From Murimonas intestini (GTDB lineage: Bacteria > Bacillota > Clostridia > Lachnospirales > Lachnospiraceae), in assembly GCA_003148945.1 (NCBI GenBank), contig QGGY01000001.1:788582-852581 (forward strand): a stretch of DNA of 64,000 nt. Reading direction: 5' to 3'. Both the position numbers and the translations under genes were made by a program. Under the pieces are notes generated by a model that worked only from the letters and a program-made list of their open reading frames with translations, was not told where the DNA came from and made no database searches. Of the stretch, positions 1-8,727 are shown piece after piece (within the stretch, counting starts at the first letter, position 1; each line of letters opens with the position of its first letter).

Positions 1-200
1 TTATAGAGCTCCTTTGATGAGACTGTCCCGACTTCTTTTGAAAATACGTCAAAAAATTCAAAAGTGGGAGTCTCTATATCACGGCAGCCATAGGACTTCA
101 AAACCTTCCTTAGCCTGTCCTGCAGATTGAGCTTCCGCTCACACTCGTCATTGTAGATATCCCTGACACCTTCCGGTGTATGTAATAATTTATGCTTCAT
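1..200 (-). CDS. hisZ: ATP phosphoribosyltransferase regulatory subunit HisZ (N-terminal part, cut by window edge)
   Basis: Only the first 66 codons are in the window. The reading begins MKHKLLHTPEGVRDIYNDE and continues with a TPTFEFFDVFSKEVGT stretch. This is the class II aminoacyl-tRNA-synthetase-like start typical of HisZ in Lachnospiraceae. HisZ has no tRNA-charging role; it pairs with short-form HisG to make the first enzyme of histidine biosynthesis in the cytoplasm. The ATG at 198-200 has an AAAGGA ribosome site about nine bases upstream. A consensus promoter lies at 281-309, inside the end of recU, so hisZ probably starts its own transcript, perhaps a his operon continuing beyond the window. 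Histidyl-tRNA synthetase is the main alternative, but its usual start (PKGT-D type) differs. Confidence 0.85.
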   Translation of the reverse strand, partial: MKHKLLHTPEGVRDIYNDECERKLNLQDRLRKVLKSYGCRDIETPTFEFFDVFSKEVGTVSSKELY

Positions 201-280
201 GACATAATCCTTTCTGATTCGCTGCGTTTCACTTTATTACTTTACAGTGATAATTTGTTAGCATATTAAATAATGCTACA

Positions 281-309
281 ATTATACTGGACTGCCGGAC
301 AAATGTCAA
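281..309 (-). promoter_or_regulatory. Consensus sigma-A promoter for hisZ
   Basis: On the minus strand TTGACA (304-309) and TATAAT (281-286) are separated by exactly 17 bases, a perfect vegetative promoter. It overlaps the last codon of recU and leaves a leader of about 75 bases before the hisZ ATG. I see no T-box or other long leader structure there. Confidence 0.85.
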
Positions 310-839
310 TCCCTCCGCTCCAAATCTTTTTGCAGGGCATCCAGATAGGGTACGAGAATTCCATGGCCGCTTTTCAGGCACCAGTTCACATCAAGCTCCC
401 CATAACAGAAGCTTTTTCTTCCTCCATCCTTTGCCCTGTCCCAGAAGAATCGCATTTTATCATATGGAAGATAAAAGATCTCGTCCCGGGAAGTAAAATA
501 CAGAATTAAAAAAGAAATGCCTCCCTGCTTTTCAAAAGCCTCCATAAAAGCCACCTGATGCTCGTGGATATTCTGAAGGGCAAATGTATCGCTGCTGCAT
601 TCCTTCGCGTCAAAGCACACGGGAATTCCCTGAACGGCGCCTATATAATCCACAGTACTCTTCTGCTCAAAATAAGCCAGGGTAATATGGCGGTTTTCTT
701 TATCTATTTTAATTGGTGTGATCGGGGTGGGGATCTTCTGGATCAGCGCCAGCCCCTTTTCCAGGTACTGCTCATTTGAGCGGTTGATCAGATCCTCCAG
801 TGTGGATCCCCTCAGTCCTCTTGAATTCCATGTTGCCAT
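306..839 (-). CDS. recU: Holliday junction resolvase RecU
   Basis: The 177-residue product begins MATWNSRGLRGSTLEDLIN, the usual RecU opening. The PD-(D/E)xK-type nuclease core is visible as STVDYIG followed about ten residues later by CFDAKE. RecU cuts Holliday junctions in Firmicutes, working with RuvAB (also encoded here, 38.7-40.4 kb). I chose the ATG at 837-839: it starts the conserved block, avoids overlap with the upstream pseudouridine synthase gene and has a GAGGA site about 11 bases upstream. A GTG 18 bases earlier and an ATG at 851 are in frame but add only MRMGYK-like residues. It lies 1 base after the upstream stop, so it is probably co-transcribed. Length fits the family. Confidence 0.9.
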   Translation of the reverse strand: MATWNSRGLRGSTLEDLINRSNEQYLEKGLALIQKIPTPITPIKIDKENRHITLAYFEQKSTVDYIGAVQGIPVCFDAKECSSDTFALQNIHEHQVAFMEAFEKQGGISFLILYFTSRDEIFYLPYDKMRFFWDRAKDGGRKSFCYGELDVNWCLKSGHGILVPYLDALQKDLERRD

Positions 840-840
840 C

Positions 841-1863
841 TTATATCCCATCCTCACCGAACATTGACTGATCTATTTTTATCCCAAAACTGCCCGCAGC
901 CCGGCAGAAATTTTCCGGGGGTGCAGCATAAAATGTCTTCCCGCTCAGATATTCCAGAGGCCCTGGCAGATCTGACGGCATCTGCAGCCTGTATGAATGC
1001 AGAAGCTGGTGTGTGACTCCCGCAGCTTTTTTCAATGTAAGATTCTGCACAGCATCCCCGTATTTGGCATCTCCCAGAATAGGATGCCCCACAGATGCCA
1101 GATGTGCCCTGATCTGGTGGGACCGTCCAGTTATCAGCCTCACTTTTAAAAGTGTCACTTTTTGAGACTCACATACAGGTGTGTACTCTGTGGAGATGGG
1201 GAGCGCCCCCTCTGACATCCTGCTGCTGATCACGACCTGGTTCCTGGCCTTATCTTTTTTCAGATATCCCTGTATCTTCCTGGTCCCGTCAATATGTCCC
1301 CAGACAAGGGTCAGATAATCCTTATGTATGCTTCTGTCCTTGAATACCTCCGCCATGATCTGAAGAGCAGGAAGACTTTTCCCGGCCGCCACGATCCCGC
1401 TGGTGTTCCTGTCAAGCCTGTTGCAGACAGACGGGCGGAAGCTTTTCAATGTTTCCTCAGTGATATCACCTTTCCTGAGCAGATAGGAGATCAGATATTC
1501 CACAAGCGAGACATCAGATGCCGCAGCCTTCTGGGAGAGCATTCCCGCCGGCTTATTTATCAGAACTATATGCCCGTCCTCATAAATGATCTCCGGCATC
1601 CCGTCCATCTTCACTGCCTTTGCTTGATCTACGGCCTTTATATTCTCTGTAAAAGAATCCACAGTCTCATCTGAGAGAAACAGCCTGATCTCATCTCCCA
1701 CCTCTGTCTTCTCATTTCCGGCGGCCTTTCTGCCGTTTAATGTGATATTCTTCTTTCTGAGCATTTTATACAGAAAACTCTTTGGAGCCTTGTTCAGATA
1801 TTTGGCCAGCAGCTTGTCCAGCCTCTGTCCGGCCTCATTTTGTGTTACCTTTATTAATTTCAT
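841..1863 (-). CDS. RluC/RluD-family 23S rRNA pseudouridine synthase
   Basis: This 340-residue protein has an N-terminal S4 RNA-binding domain (about residues 10-65, including AGQRLDKLLAKYL) and a pseudouridine synthase core. The catalytic motif RLDRNTSG is at residues 149-156, with Asp151 the presumed nucleophile, and the RLITGRSHQIRAHLA motif lies near residue 245. It should isomerise uridines in 23S rRNA; the exact sites cannot be told from sequence. The RluC-type arrangement (S4 plus catalytic domain) fits its length. It precedes recU in the same direction. Confidence 0.88.
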   Translation of the reverse strand: MKLIKVTQNEAGQRLDKLLAKYLNKAPKSFLYKMLRKKNITLNGRKAAGNEKTEVGDEIRLFLSDETVDSFTENIKAVDQAKAVKMDGMPEIIYEDGHIVLINKPAGMLSQKAAASDVSLVEYLISYLLRKGDITEETLKSFRPSVCNRLDRNTSGIVAAGKSLPALQIMAEVFKDRSIHKDYLTLVWGHIDGTRKIQGYLKKDKARNQVVISSRMSEGALPISTEYTPVCESQKVTLLKVRLITGRSHQIRAHLASVGHPILGDAKYGDAVQNLTLKKAAGVTHQLLHSYRLQMPSDLPGPLEYLSGKTFYAAPPENFCRAAGSFGIKIDQSMFGEDGI

Positions 1864-1881
1864 CTTCTCATCCTTTGCCTG

Positions 1882-2532
1882 CTAATCCAGCTCCTCTTCG
1901 TCATCCAGAAAGTAAAGCTGGTCGGGAGCGCTCTCTATCACTCTCTGCATATCCTTGTAGGCATTCAGGAACCTGGCCTGGGTGTTATTCATAATGCTGA
2001 GTATCTCCTGCATCTTTATATGGAGCTTCTCATACTGCATCTCCCCTTCATTGATGCAGTCCTCTATCTCACGGTTTACCTTCTCTTTCTTTTTCAGCAG
2101 CTCTTTCTCTGTGCGCGCCGTCAGCTCTTTCTGGCGGGCTGCCGCCTCGGTCAGCATCTGGTCCGCCCTCTTCTGGGCATCCACCAGCTGCTTGGAGATG
2201 CTTAAGTAGTCCTCTTTATACTTATGATAATCAGCCTCCAGGCCGGCAGACTCTGCTTTGATGCGCTCCAGCTCCTTCTCCATGGATGCCTGCTCCTTCT
2301 GGGAGAGCTCCACAAGGGTGCGCAGCCTGGAACACTCGACCTCTTTTTTTGAAAGCTGCTGGCGCAGCTCTTTTTCCATCTCTTCCTTTGCAGCCTCCTG
2401 CTTTTCCAGCTTTCTGGCCAGCTCATTTGCCTCTCCTTTGGCTTCATAGAGCAGCTTTGATATCTGGTCATCTACATCATCTTTGTTATATCCGCCGAAT
2501 ACTGCTGTCTTGAATCTGATCTCCCTGTTCAT
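1882..2532 (-). CDS. DivIVA-like coiled-coil protein
   Basis: The 216-residue protein starts with a DivIVA-type N-terminal segment (RFKTAVFGGYNKDDVDDQI, about residues 6-25). A long charged coiled coil follows to about residue 175, rich in Glu, Lys, Ala and Leu heptads. The tail is acidic and ends in EEELD. DivIVA-family proteins bind curved membrane and recruit division or cell-wall factors. Because only the N-terminal signature and the coil support the call, its specific role is unknown. It sits 18 bases upstream of the RluC-like gene and probably shares its transcript. Confidence 0.7.
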   Translation of the reverse strand: MNREIRFKTAVFGGYNKDDVDDQISKLLYEAKGEANELARKLEKQEAAKEEMEKELRQQLSKKEVECSRLRTLVELSQKEQASMEKELERIKAESAGLEADYHKYKEDYLSISKQLVDAQKRADQMLTEAAARQKELTARTEKELLKKKEKVNREIEDCINEGEMQYEKLHIKMQEILSIMNNTQARFLNAYKDMQRVIESAPDQLYFLDDEEELD

Positions 2533-2558
2533 CCGTATACTCTCCTCTCTTTGTGCCC

Positions 2559-3170
2559 TTATAATGATATTGCCATGATTGTATGCTTGATAACTTCACT
2601 CCTGCCAAGGTCAGGATATGTTTCATTTGGAGTAAATTCTATACCTTCCTCAATCTCCGCCCTGCGGGCTGCCAGACCACCGATGCGGTCCAGAAAAGGC
2701 TTCAGGTCTTTAAAAAGCTTTACATCCTCCCGGTATCCATTCCCCTTCAGAATATCCCGGATATGTTTCTCCACATAGGCGCAGTCTGCATTAGCCTTTG
2801 TGGTATATCCTACCACATGTGGGCCGCAGACTGCAATGGCCTCTATGGGAGTATTTTTATCGTAGGCAGTGATGACAAGCTCATATGCCATAGTCAGATC
2901 TCCTGCTCTCTTCCTGATCTTTTCATAGACTTCCCGGTCAAGTGGTTTCTGCATAAGCATCATGATCATGCCTACAGCAGAGCGGGCAGCCGGCAGGCAG
3001 CCTAGGATTGCCACGAAGGTAAAAAGATTCAGCCTTGTCTTAGTTTCAAACAGCCCTATAAAGAAGATTCCCAGGGGAATCGCAAAAAGGACTGCTGTTA
3101 TAATACTTCTTTTTATTTTCTGTGAGTGGATATATCCCGGTTTTCCTTTGCTGATCTTTAATTTTTTCAT
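2559..3170 (-). CDS. Conserved membrane protein of unknown function
   Basis: I do not recognise a named family. With the ATG at 3168-3170 (AAGGAAG ribosome site about ten bases upstream, no overlap with the preceding gene) the protein is 203 residues. A basic N-terminus is followed by two hydrophobic segments (about residues 23-42 and 49-69), then a soluble alpha/beta-looking domain of about 130 residues on the cytoplasmic side, if the positive-inside rule holds. An in-frame ATG at 3197 would extend it by nine residues but overlaps the SDR gene. It lies between the SDR gene and the DivIVA-like gene, so one operon is likely. Confidence 0.6.
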   Translation of the reverse strand: MKKLKISKGKPGYIHSQKIKRSIITAVLFAIPLGIFFIGLFETKTRLNLFTFVAILGCLPAARSAVGMIMMLMQKPLDREVYEKIRKRAGDLTMAYELVITAYDKNTPIEAIAVCGPHVVGYTTKANADCAYVEKHIRDILKGNGYREDVKLFKDLKPFLDRIGGLAARRAEIEEGIEFTPNETYPDLGRSEVIKHTIMAISL

Positions 3171-3177
3171 TCTGTAT

Positions 3178-3966
3178 TTACTTCCTTTCAGCTCCATTAT
3201 GAAGGTGGTCCAGATACTGGCTTCCCATGACCAGCATTTTTACAGGCAGCAGTTTTGCAGCTATGGCCAGGGCCTTCATTGATGCCCCGTATACTGACAG
3301 CTCTCTTCCTGCCGCCGCGTCCCTGACTGCTTTTGCCGCCACTTCCCCAGGCTGTGCCATAAATTTTTTCTTATATGCAGGCATATGGCTTACCTCTTCT
3401 GCTTTATCAAAGAAAGGAGTGTCTACCGGACCGGGACACACAGCAGTCACTGTTATTCCCCTGTCATATACCTCTGCCCTAAGCGCTCTGGAGAAACTTA
3501 AGACATAGGATTTGGCTGCCGCATACACAGCGAAGCCCGGCTGCGGCAGAAAGGCCGCCGCAGAAGCCATCTGGATGATCCTGCTTCCCCTTCTCATAAA
3601 CGGAAGGCAGAGGTATGTGACAGCTGTCAGCGCCTCGGCATCCAGCCGTATCATCTCCTGCTGCGGTTCCCACGAAAGCTGTACAAACTGCCCTATCTTC
3701 CCTATACCGGCAGCATTGACAAGGATCTTTATCTTGGCATTATTTTTCTTCAGCTCTGCGCGCAGGCGCTCTCTGCCCTCATCTGAGCAGAGGTCAAGGG
3801 GTAACGGCCTTATTTTTCCAGATACATGTATGGACATTGACTCCAGCTTTTTAGAATTTCTGGCGATCACCCATATTTCATCCAACTTATGGTAAAGAAG
3901 GGATATCTGTCTTGTAAACTCTAATCCAAGCCCCGAAGAGGCTCCAGTGATAATCGCAATCTTCAT
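3178..3966 (-). CDS. Short-chain dehydrogenase/reductase (SDR) family oxidoreductase
   Basis: A classical SDR of about 262 residues. The Rossmann motif TGASSGLG is near the N-terminus, the NAAG motif appears in LVNAAGIGK, and the catalytic Ser and YxxxK are in the segment MASAAAF...YAAAK. It should be an NAD(P)-dependent oxidoreductase; the substrate is unknown. A C-terminal hydrophobic stretch (MKALAIAAKLLPVKMLVMG) suggests a membrane-associated member, as in the DltE/YqjQ-like group. Start: the ATG at 3964-3966 has GGAGG five bases upstream. An ATG four codons earlier lies just ahead of that ribosome site and is less likely. It begins 14 bases after the YgiQ stop. Confidence 0.85.
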   Translation of the reverse strand: MKIAIITGASSGLGLEFTRQISLLYHKLDEIWVIARNSKKLESMSIHVSGKIRPLPLDLCSDEGRERLRAELKKNNAKIKILVNAAGIGKIGQFVQLSWEPQQEMIRLDAEALTAVTYLCLPFMRRGSRIIQMASAAAFLPQPGFAVYAAAKSYVLSFSRALRAEVYDRGITVTAVCPGPVDTPFFDKAEEVSHMPAYKKKFMAQPGEVAAKAVRDAAAGRELSVYGASMKALAIAAKLLPVKMLVMGSQYLDHLHNGAERK

Positions 3967-3979
3967 ATTTTCCTCCATA

Positions 3980-5887
3980 TCACTTGCTGCGGGATACCTG
4001 CCCTTTTTTACGGTGCACGTTCCTGATAGTCTTCTTCTTAGCCGGGCGGGGCTTTATCTCCTGCCTGCCGTAATCTCTGCCTGTGGCTCCTGCCACCGGC
4101 CTTATAAGGCATTTTCTGTCATAGCCTATAAGATCTGTTCTTCCCGCCTTCTTCAGAGCCTCTTCCACAAGCTCTCTGTTTTTAGGATTCCTGTACTGTA
4201 TTAGCGCCCTCTGCATAGCCTTCTCATGGGGGTTAACCGGCACATAGACCTTTTCCATTGTTCTGGGATCCACACCTGTATAATACATACATGTAGAGAT
4301 CGTAGAAGGCGTGGGATAAAAATCCTGTACCTGTTCAGGCATATACCCAAGATCGCGCAGATATTCAGCCAGCTCTACGGCTTCCTTCAGGGTAGAACCG
4401 GGATGTGAGGACATCAGATATGGAACCAGGAACTGTTTTTTTCCGGCTTTCTCATTCAGTTCCTTATATTTACTGACAAACTTCCTGTATACTTCATTTT
4501 CAGGTTTTCCCATCCTGCAGAGCACCTTATCAGAAATGTGCTCCGGGGCCACCTTCAGCTGGCCGCTCACATGGTGCTCCACAAGCTCTCTGAAGAAAGA
4601 ATCATCCTTGTCATGGATGAGATAATCAAATCTGATCCCCGAACGGATAAATACCTTTTTCACCTTTGGCAGAGCGCGCAGCTTTTGCAGCAGGCTCAGG
4701 TAATCACTGTGGTCTATCTTCAGATTTCTGCATGGCCGGGGATACAGGCATTGCTTTTTGGGACATGCCCCCTTTGTCAGCTGCTTATCGCACGCCGGCT
4801 GCCTGAAGTTGGCTGTGGGACCTCCCACATCATGTATATATCCTTTAAAATCAGGTTCCCAGATGAATTTTTCTGCTTCCCTTAAAAGGGATTCATGGCT
4901 TCTTGTCTGGACGATCCTCCCCTGGTGGAAGGTCAGGGCACAGAAACTGCAGCCCCCGAAGCATCCCCGGTTGCTCACCAGGCTGAACTTTACTTCTTCA
5001 ATAGCCGGGACCCCGCCGGCGCTGTCATAGTCAGGATGCCATGTTCTCTGGTAGGGAAGTGAGTAGATCCGGTCCATCTCAGCCTGTGTCAGCGGCGCGG
5101 CAGGCGGATTCTGAACTATATAAAGGCTGCCCCCATACGGCTCTGCAAGCCTCTTCCCGGAAAAAGGATCTGTATTACAGTATTGTGTATAAAAGCTTCT
5201 GGCATAGTTAAGCTTGTCGGCCTTTAATTCATCATAGGAGGGAAGAAGCTCATAGTCATAGACATCCTCTATCCTCCTTGTTTTAAAGACAGTGCCGTTT
5301 ATGAAAGTAATATCAGATACGGCGATGCCGCTTTTCAGGGCATCCGCGATCTCCACCACAGAGCGCTCCCCCATCCCGTAGGAGATCAGGTCGGCTCCTG
5401 AATCCAGCAGGATGGAACGCTTCAGGGAATCGCTCCAATAGTCATAATGGGCCATTCTGCGCAGGCTGGCCTCTATCCCCCCGATAATAATGGGCTTATG
5501 CCTGAAAGCCTGGCGTATCAGATTGCAGTATACGATGGTAGCATTGTCAGGCCGCTTTCCCATCACCCCGCCCGGGCTGAATGCATCTGCCTTCCTCCGC
5601 TTTTTTGACACGCTGTAATGGTTCACCATGGAATCCATATTTCCGGCAGACACAAGAAAACCCAGCCGCGGCTCTCCCAAAGCCAGGATGCTGTCCTTGT
5701 TCTTCCAGTCCGGCTGGGCCAGAATACCAACACTGTAGCCATTTGACTCCAGGACACGGCTGATGACAGCATGTGCAAAGGAAGGGTGGTCTACATAGGC
5801 ATCCCCCGTCACATATACAAAATCCAGCTGTTCAATTCCCTGCCTTAGCATATCTTCTTTAGAAACAGGCAAAAATCTGTTATTCAT
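3980..5887 (-). CDS. YgiQ-family radical SAM protein
   Basis: The 635-residue product has the radical SAM cluster motif with Cys309, Cys313 and Cys316 (NRGCFGGCSFCAL). The N-terminal half is a YgiQ-type B12-binding-like region (VYVTGDAYVDHPSFAHAVI near the start). Behind the radical SAM core is the YgiQ C-terminal extension, ending in a very basic tail (KPRPAKKKTIRNVHRKKG). The family binds a 4Fe-4S cluster and S-adenosylmethionine, but its reaction is not established. It overlaps the upstream HAD gene by 8 bases, which implies translational coupling. Length is normal for the family. Confidence 0.88.
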   Translation of the reverse strand: MNNRFLPVSKEDMLRQGIEQLDFVYVTGDAYVDHPSFAHAVISRVLESNGYSVGILAQPDWKNKDSILALGEPRLGFLVSAGNMDSMVNHYSVSKKRRKADAFSPGGVMGKRPDNATIVYCNLIRQAFRHKPIIIGGIEASLRRMAHYDYWSDSLKRSILLDSGADLISYGMGERSVVEIADALKSGIAVSDITFINGTVFKTRRIEDVYDYELLPSYDELKADKLNYARSFYTQYCNTDPFSGKRLAEPYGGSLYIVQNPPAAPLTQAEMDRIYSLPYQRTWHPDYDSAGGVPAIEEVKFSLVSNRGCFGGCSFCALTFHQGRIVQTRSHESLLREAEKFIWEPDFKGYIHDVGGPTANFRQPACDKQLTKGACPKKQCLYPRPCRNLKIDHSDYLSLLQKLRALPKVKKVFIRSGIRFDYLIHDKDDSFFRELVEHHVSGQLKVAPEHISDKVLCRMGKPENEVYRKFVSKYKELNEKAGKKQFLVPYLMSSHPGSTLKEAVELAEYLRDLGYMPEQVQDFYPTPSTISTCMYYTGVDPRTMEKVYVPVNPHEKAMQRALIQYRNPKNRELVEEALKKAGRTDLIGYDRKCLIRPVAGATGRDYGRQEIKPRPAKKKTIRNVHRKKGQVSRSK

Positions 5888-6575
5888 TTCCTAATACCTC
5901 ATAGGTGTTCGTATAAATGTCATCATAAGTTTCGATATAATAATCTGCCCAGGCACGCTTCTTATCCCGCTGGTGTGCTGAGAATTCATCCTCTACTGCA
6001 CATACTGACATACCTGCATTCTTCCCTGCCAGTATTCCCATAGGGATATCTTCAAATACAAGACAGTTTTCCGGCTTTACATCCAGGTCTGAAGCTACCT
6101 TCAGATAAATGTCAGGTGACGGCTTTCCCTTCGCCACCTCACAGGCAGTGCAGACAGAATGAAAATACCCGCCCAGTTTTCTGGCTTCCAGCACAGCGTC
6201 TACAAGGCCCCGTCCATTGCTTGTGGCGATTCCCATGCGGATATCCCTGGAGTGCATATCCTCCAGGAAGTGTCCGGCCCCAGGCTTTAGTGGGACGTGA
6301 TACCTGTATTTCTCATATGCCATATCCATCCAGTCCTGCTTGATCTCCTCAAGAGTCCTTGGAAGGTCAAAATTTTCTTTAAAATATGCGGCTGTCTCTG
6401 TAAAACTCATGCCTTCTATATCCTGCTGCAGGCTCTCCGGCAGGGACAGATGATATTTCCCCAGATATTCAATATCGATGTCCTTCCACATCCACATAGA
6501 GTCCACCAGTGTCCCGTCTAAATCAAAAATAACAGCCTTTATGTTATCCAGTATTCCTTTTTTCTTCATATACAT
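5880..6575 (-). CDS. HAD-superfamily hydrolase, beta-phosphoglucomutase-like
   Basis: HAD motif I FDLDGTLVDS (Asp18 and Asp20) is near the N-terminus. Motif II is seen in GIATSNG, the Lys motif in KGKPSPDIYLK and motif IV in VFEDIPMGILAGKNAGM. The alpha-helical cap between motifs I and II matches the phosphoglucomutase/phosphatase subgroup. The 231-residue enzyme is probably a sugar-phosphate phosphatase or mutase; the substrate cannot be assigned. The ATG at 6573-6575 has AAGGAG eight bases upstream and overlaps the end of the rsuA-type gene by ten bases, so the two are likely coupled. Confidence 0.85.
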   Translation of the reverse strand: MYMKKKGILDNIKAVIFDLDGTLVDSMWMWKDIDIEYLGKYHLSLPESLQQDIEGMSFTETAAYFKENFDLPRTLEEIKQDWMDMAYEKYRYHVPLKPGAGHFLEDMHSRDIRMGIATSNGRGLVDAVLEARKLGGYFHSVCTACEVAKGKPSPDIYLKVASDLDVKPENCLVFEDIPMGILAGKNAGMSVCAVEDEFSAHQRDKKRAWADYYIETYDDIYTNTYEVLGNE

Positions 6576-7300
6576 GCCCGCAGCTCCTTAATTTCTTCAT
6601 CAGTCAGAGGCCTGTAGCAGCCCTTCTCCAGCTCCAGCGTAAGAGTCAGTGTACCCATGGAGAGACGTTTCAGGTAAGTGACTTTCTTTCCCACTGCCTC
6701 AAACATTCTCTTTACCTGATGGTACCTGCCCTCCTGTATCGTCACCTCTACCTCAGAATACACACATTCTTCCCGGCGCTGTATGCCCAAAACCTTCAGT
6801 TTTGCAGGCATTGTCTCTTTCTCATCCTGAATATCCAGGCCCGATGCAAACGCTTCTATATCCTCCCCGGTCACTTCTCCGCTGACAAGTGCAAAGTAAG
6901 TCTTATCCACATGCTTTTTAGGCGACAGGAGCTTGTGTGCCAGGGCGCCGTCATCTGTTATCAGCAGAAGTCCCTCTGTGTCCTTGTCCAGGCGTCCCAC
7001 AGGGAAGAGATCCTCCTTCTTTGGAACATCCAGATAATCCATCACTGTTCTGGAATAATCGTCCTCTGTAGCCGTCACACATCCTGCCGGCTTGTAAAAA
7101 AGATAATAGGCCGGACCATTCTTTATTACTCTCGCGCCCCGGCAGCTGACTTCATCTGCCTGCGGGTCTATTTTATGCTCAGGTGTCTTCACTGCTGCGC
7201 CGTTGACAAACACCTCTCCCTGCCTTATATATTTCTTTACCTCACTTCTTGTACCTATCCCCTGATTTGCCAGGAATTTGTCCAGCCGTTCTTCTTTCAT
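6566..7300 (-). CDS. RsuA/RluB-family pseudouridine synthase
   Basis: This 244-residue enzyme has an N-terminal S4 domain (MKEERLDKFLANQGIGTRSE onward) and the RsuA-class catalytic motif GRLDKDTEGLL at about residues 102-112, Asp105 being the presumed nucleophile. The VTIQEGRYHQVKRMFEAVG motif near residue 195 is also characteristic. It modifies a single uridine in 16S or 23S rRNA; which one is not decidable here. It is the second pseudouridine synthase in the first 7.5 kb and belongs to a different subfamily from the one at 841-1863. It follows the RNA methyltransferase gene by 21 bases. Confidence 0.88.
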   Translation of the reverse strand: MKEERLDKFLANQGIGTRSEVKKYIRQGEVFVNGAAVKTPEHKIDPQADEVSCRGARVIKNGPAYYLFYKPAGCVTATEDDYSRTVMDYLDVPKKEDLFPVGRLDKDTEGLLLITDDGALAHKLLSPKKHVDKTYFALVSGEVTGEDIEAFASGLDIQDEKETMPAKLKVLGIQRREECVYSEVEVTIQEGRYHQVKRMFEAVGKKVTYLKRLSMGTLTLTLELEKGCYRPLTDEEIKELRACI

Positions 7301-7321
7301 CTGTCTGCTCCTCTTTTTGTC

Positions 7322-8698
7322 TTATTGCATGCGCCATCCAGGATAATATTTATTCTTCAGCGCGCCCTGCATTCCCTTTGCCCATCCCAGTGGATACCCG
7401 TCAGCACAGACCAGGACCCAGCCGGAATACATTCCCGGAAGCTGAACAGTCTCTCCTTTTAAATACTTTCTGGCCTCAATGGAATCACCTGCAAGAGAGA
7501 CACAATTAGGGTACTCTTCCTGTCTGAGGCACATGGCCAGCGCCTGAGACGGCTCAAAACGCCCTTTTTTCTGTGTTCCAAGCAGCAGCCCTGTGCGCAG
7601 GAAGCGCAGCCCCCGGATAGAGATATCGCAGAGAGGCCCGGGGATCAAATAAAGATTCTCATCTCTCACATCTATCTTTCCATCATGTTCCCGCAGCCAG
7701 GGGATATCTTCTGCAAATGCCAGGAAACTGGCTTCGGCCTTTCCCTGAGAAGATGACCCTTCCCGGGACCTGTTGCTTTTAGAGGTTCCGGCACTCCCGG
7801 CTTTCAGAAGCAGCGCTGCAAAATGCCCTTCCCCGCCGGCTCTGTGGGGCCAGATCCTGAGGCAGCGGCTCAGCCGCTCATCCATACCCGGCTCCGCTAT
7901 CCCATCGCTGAAACCATCCCCCTTGCGGATATCTGCAATCTCCATCTCAGGATTATCATCTAAAACCTTCTGTATATTTTTCTCATTTTCCAGCGTTGAA
8001 AATGTGCAGGTGGAATAGAGAAGCATCCCGCCCGGCTTTAACATCTTTATGGCTGCCGAGAGTATCTCCTGCTGCAGAGGGGCATAAATTTCCGGCCCCT
8101 TTTCCTCATAGCTCTTTATCATAGAAGGATCTCTGCGGAACATGCCCTCGCCTGAACAGGGCGCATCCACAAGTATCTTATCAAAATACTCAGGAAAATA
8201 ATTCAACAGCTGTTTGGGTGCTTCGCTTGTGACAAGTATATTCCTGTGTCCTGCCATCTCCAGATTCTTTAAAAGCCCCTTTGCCCTGGAATTGCTTATA
8301 TCATTGGCGACAAGAAGGCCTGTGCCTCCCAGCTTTGCCGCCAGCTCCGTAGCCTTGCCTCCCGGAGCTGCACACAGATCAAGCACCTTGTCCCCATGCT
8401 CCACCGGCAGACGGCTTGCAGGGATCATAGCGCTTGGCTCCTGGATATAATAAAGGCCTGCATGGTAATGAGGATGCTTTGTCAGAGCATCCTCCTCATT
8501 ATAGTAAAAGCCATTTTCCACCCAGGGTACAGGTGACATGGAAAAAGGTGTCAGCTTTAAGAATTCTTCCGTGGAAATCTTAGCGTTATTCACCCGCAGT
8601 CCGCAGGCGCTTCTGCCCTCCAGGCATTTTTCATATTCCCCGTATTCTTCCCCCAGCAGGGCCTTTATCTCTTGTACATATTTTTCCGGCAGTTTCAT
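7322..8698 (-). CDS. RsmF/NOP2-type RNA m5C methyltransferase
   Basis: The 458-residue protein shows the SAM-binding motif DLCAAPGGKATELA (residues 107-120) and the two-cysteine signature of RNA cytosine-5 methyltransferases: PCSGEGMF (Cys181) and TCTFS (Cys231, presumed nucleophile). The C-terminal 150 residues, with YPLGWAKGMQGALKNKYYPGW at the very end, match the PUA-like tail of the RsmF/YebU group. It should methylate a cytosine in rRNA or tRNA using SAM. A Ser/Gly-rich linker near residue 305 joins the two parts. Upstream lies the alarmone synthetase gene, 29 bases away. Confidence 0.87.
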   Translation of the reverse strand: MKLPEKYVQEIKALLGEEYGEYEKCLEGRSACGLRVNNAKISTEEFLKLTPFSMSPVPWVENGFYYNEEDALTKHPHYHAGLYYIQEPSAMIPASRLPVEHGDKVLDLCAAPGGKATELAAKLGGTGLLVANDISNSRAKGLLKNLEMAGHRNILVTSEAPKQLLNYFPEYFDKILVDAPCSGEGMFRRDPSMIKSYEEKGPEIYAPLQQEILSAAIKMLKPGGMLLYSTCTFSTLENEKNIQKVLDDNPEMEIADIRKGDGFSDGIAEPGMDERLSRCLRIWPHRAGGEGHFAALLLKAGSAGTSKSNRSREGSSSQGKAEASFLAFAEDIPWLREHDGKIDVRDENLYLIPGPLCDISIRGLRFLRTGLLLGTQKKGRFEPSQALAMCLRQEEYPNCVSLAGDSIEARKYLKGETVQLPGMYSGWVLVCADGYPLGWAKGMQGALKNKYYPGWRMQ

Positions 8699-8727
8699 TT
8701 TAACTCCTTTATCTTAAGCCCTGTCTG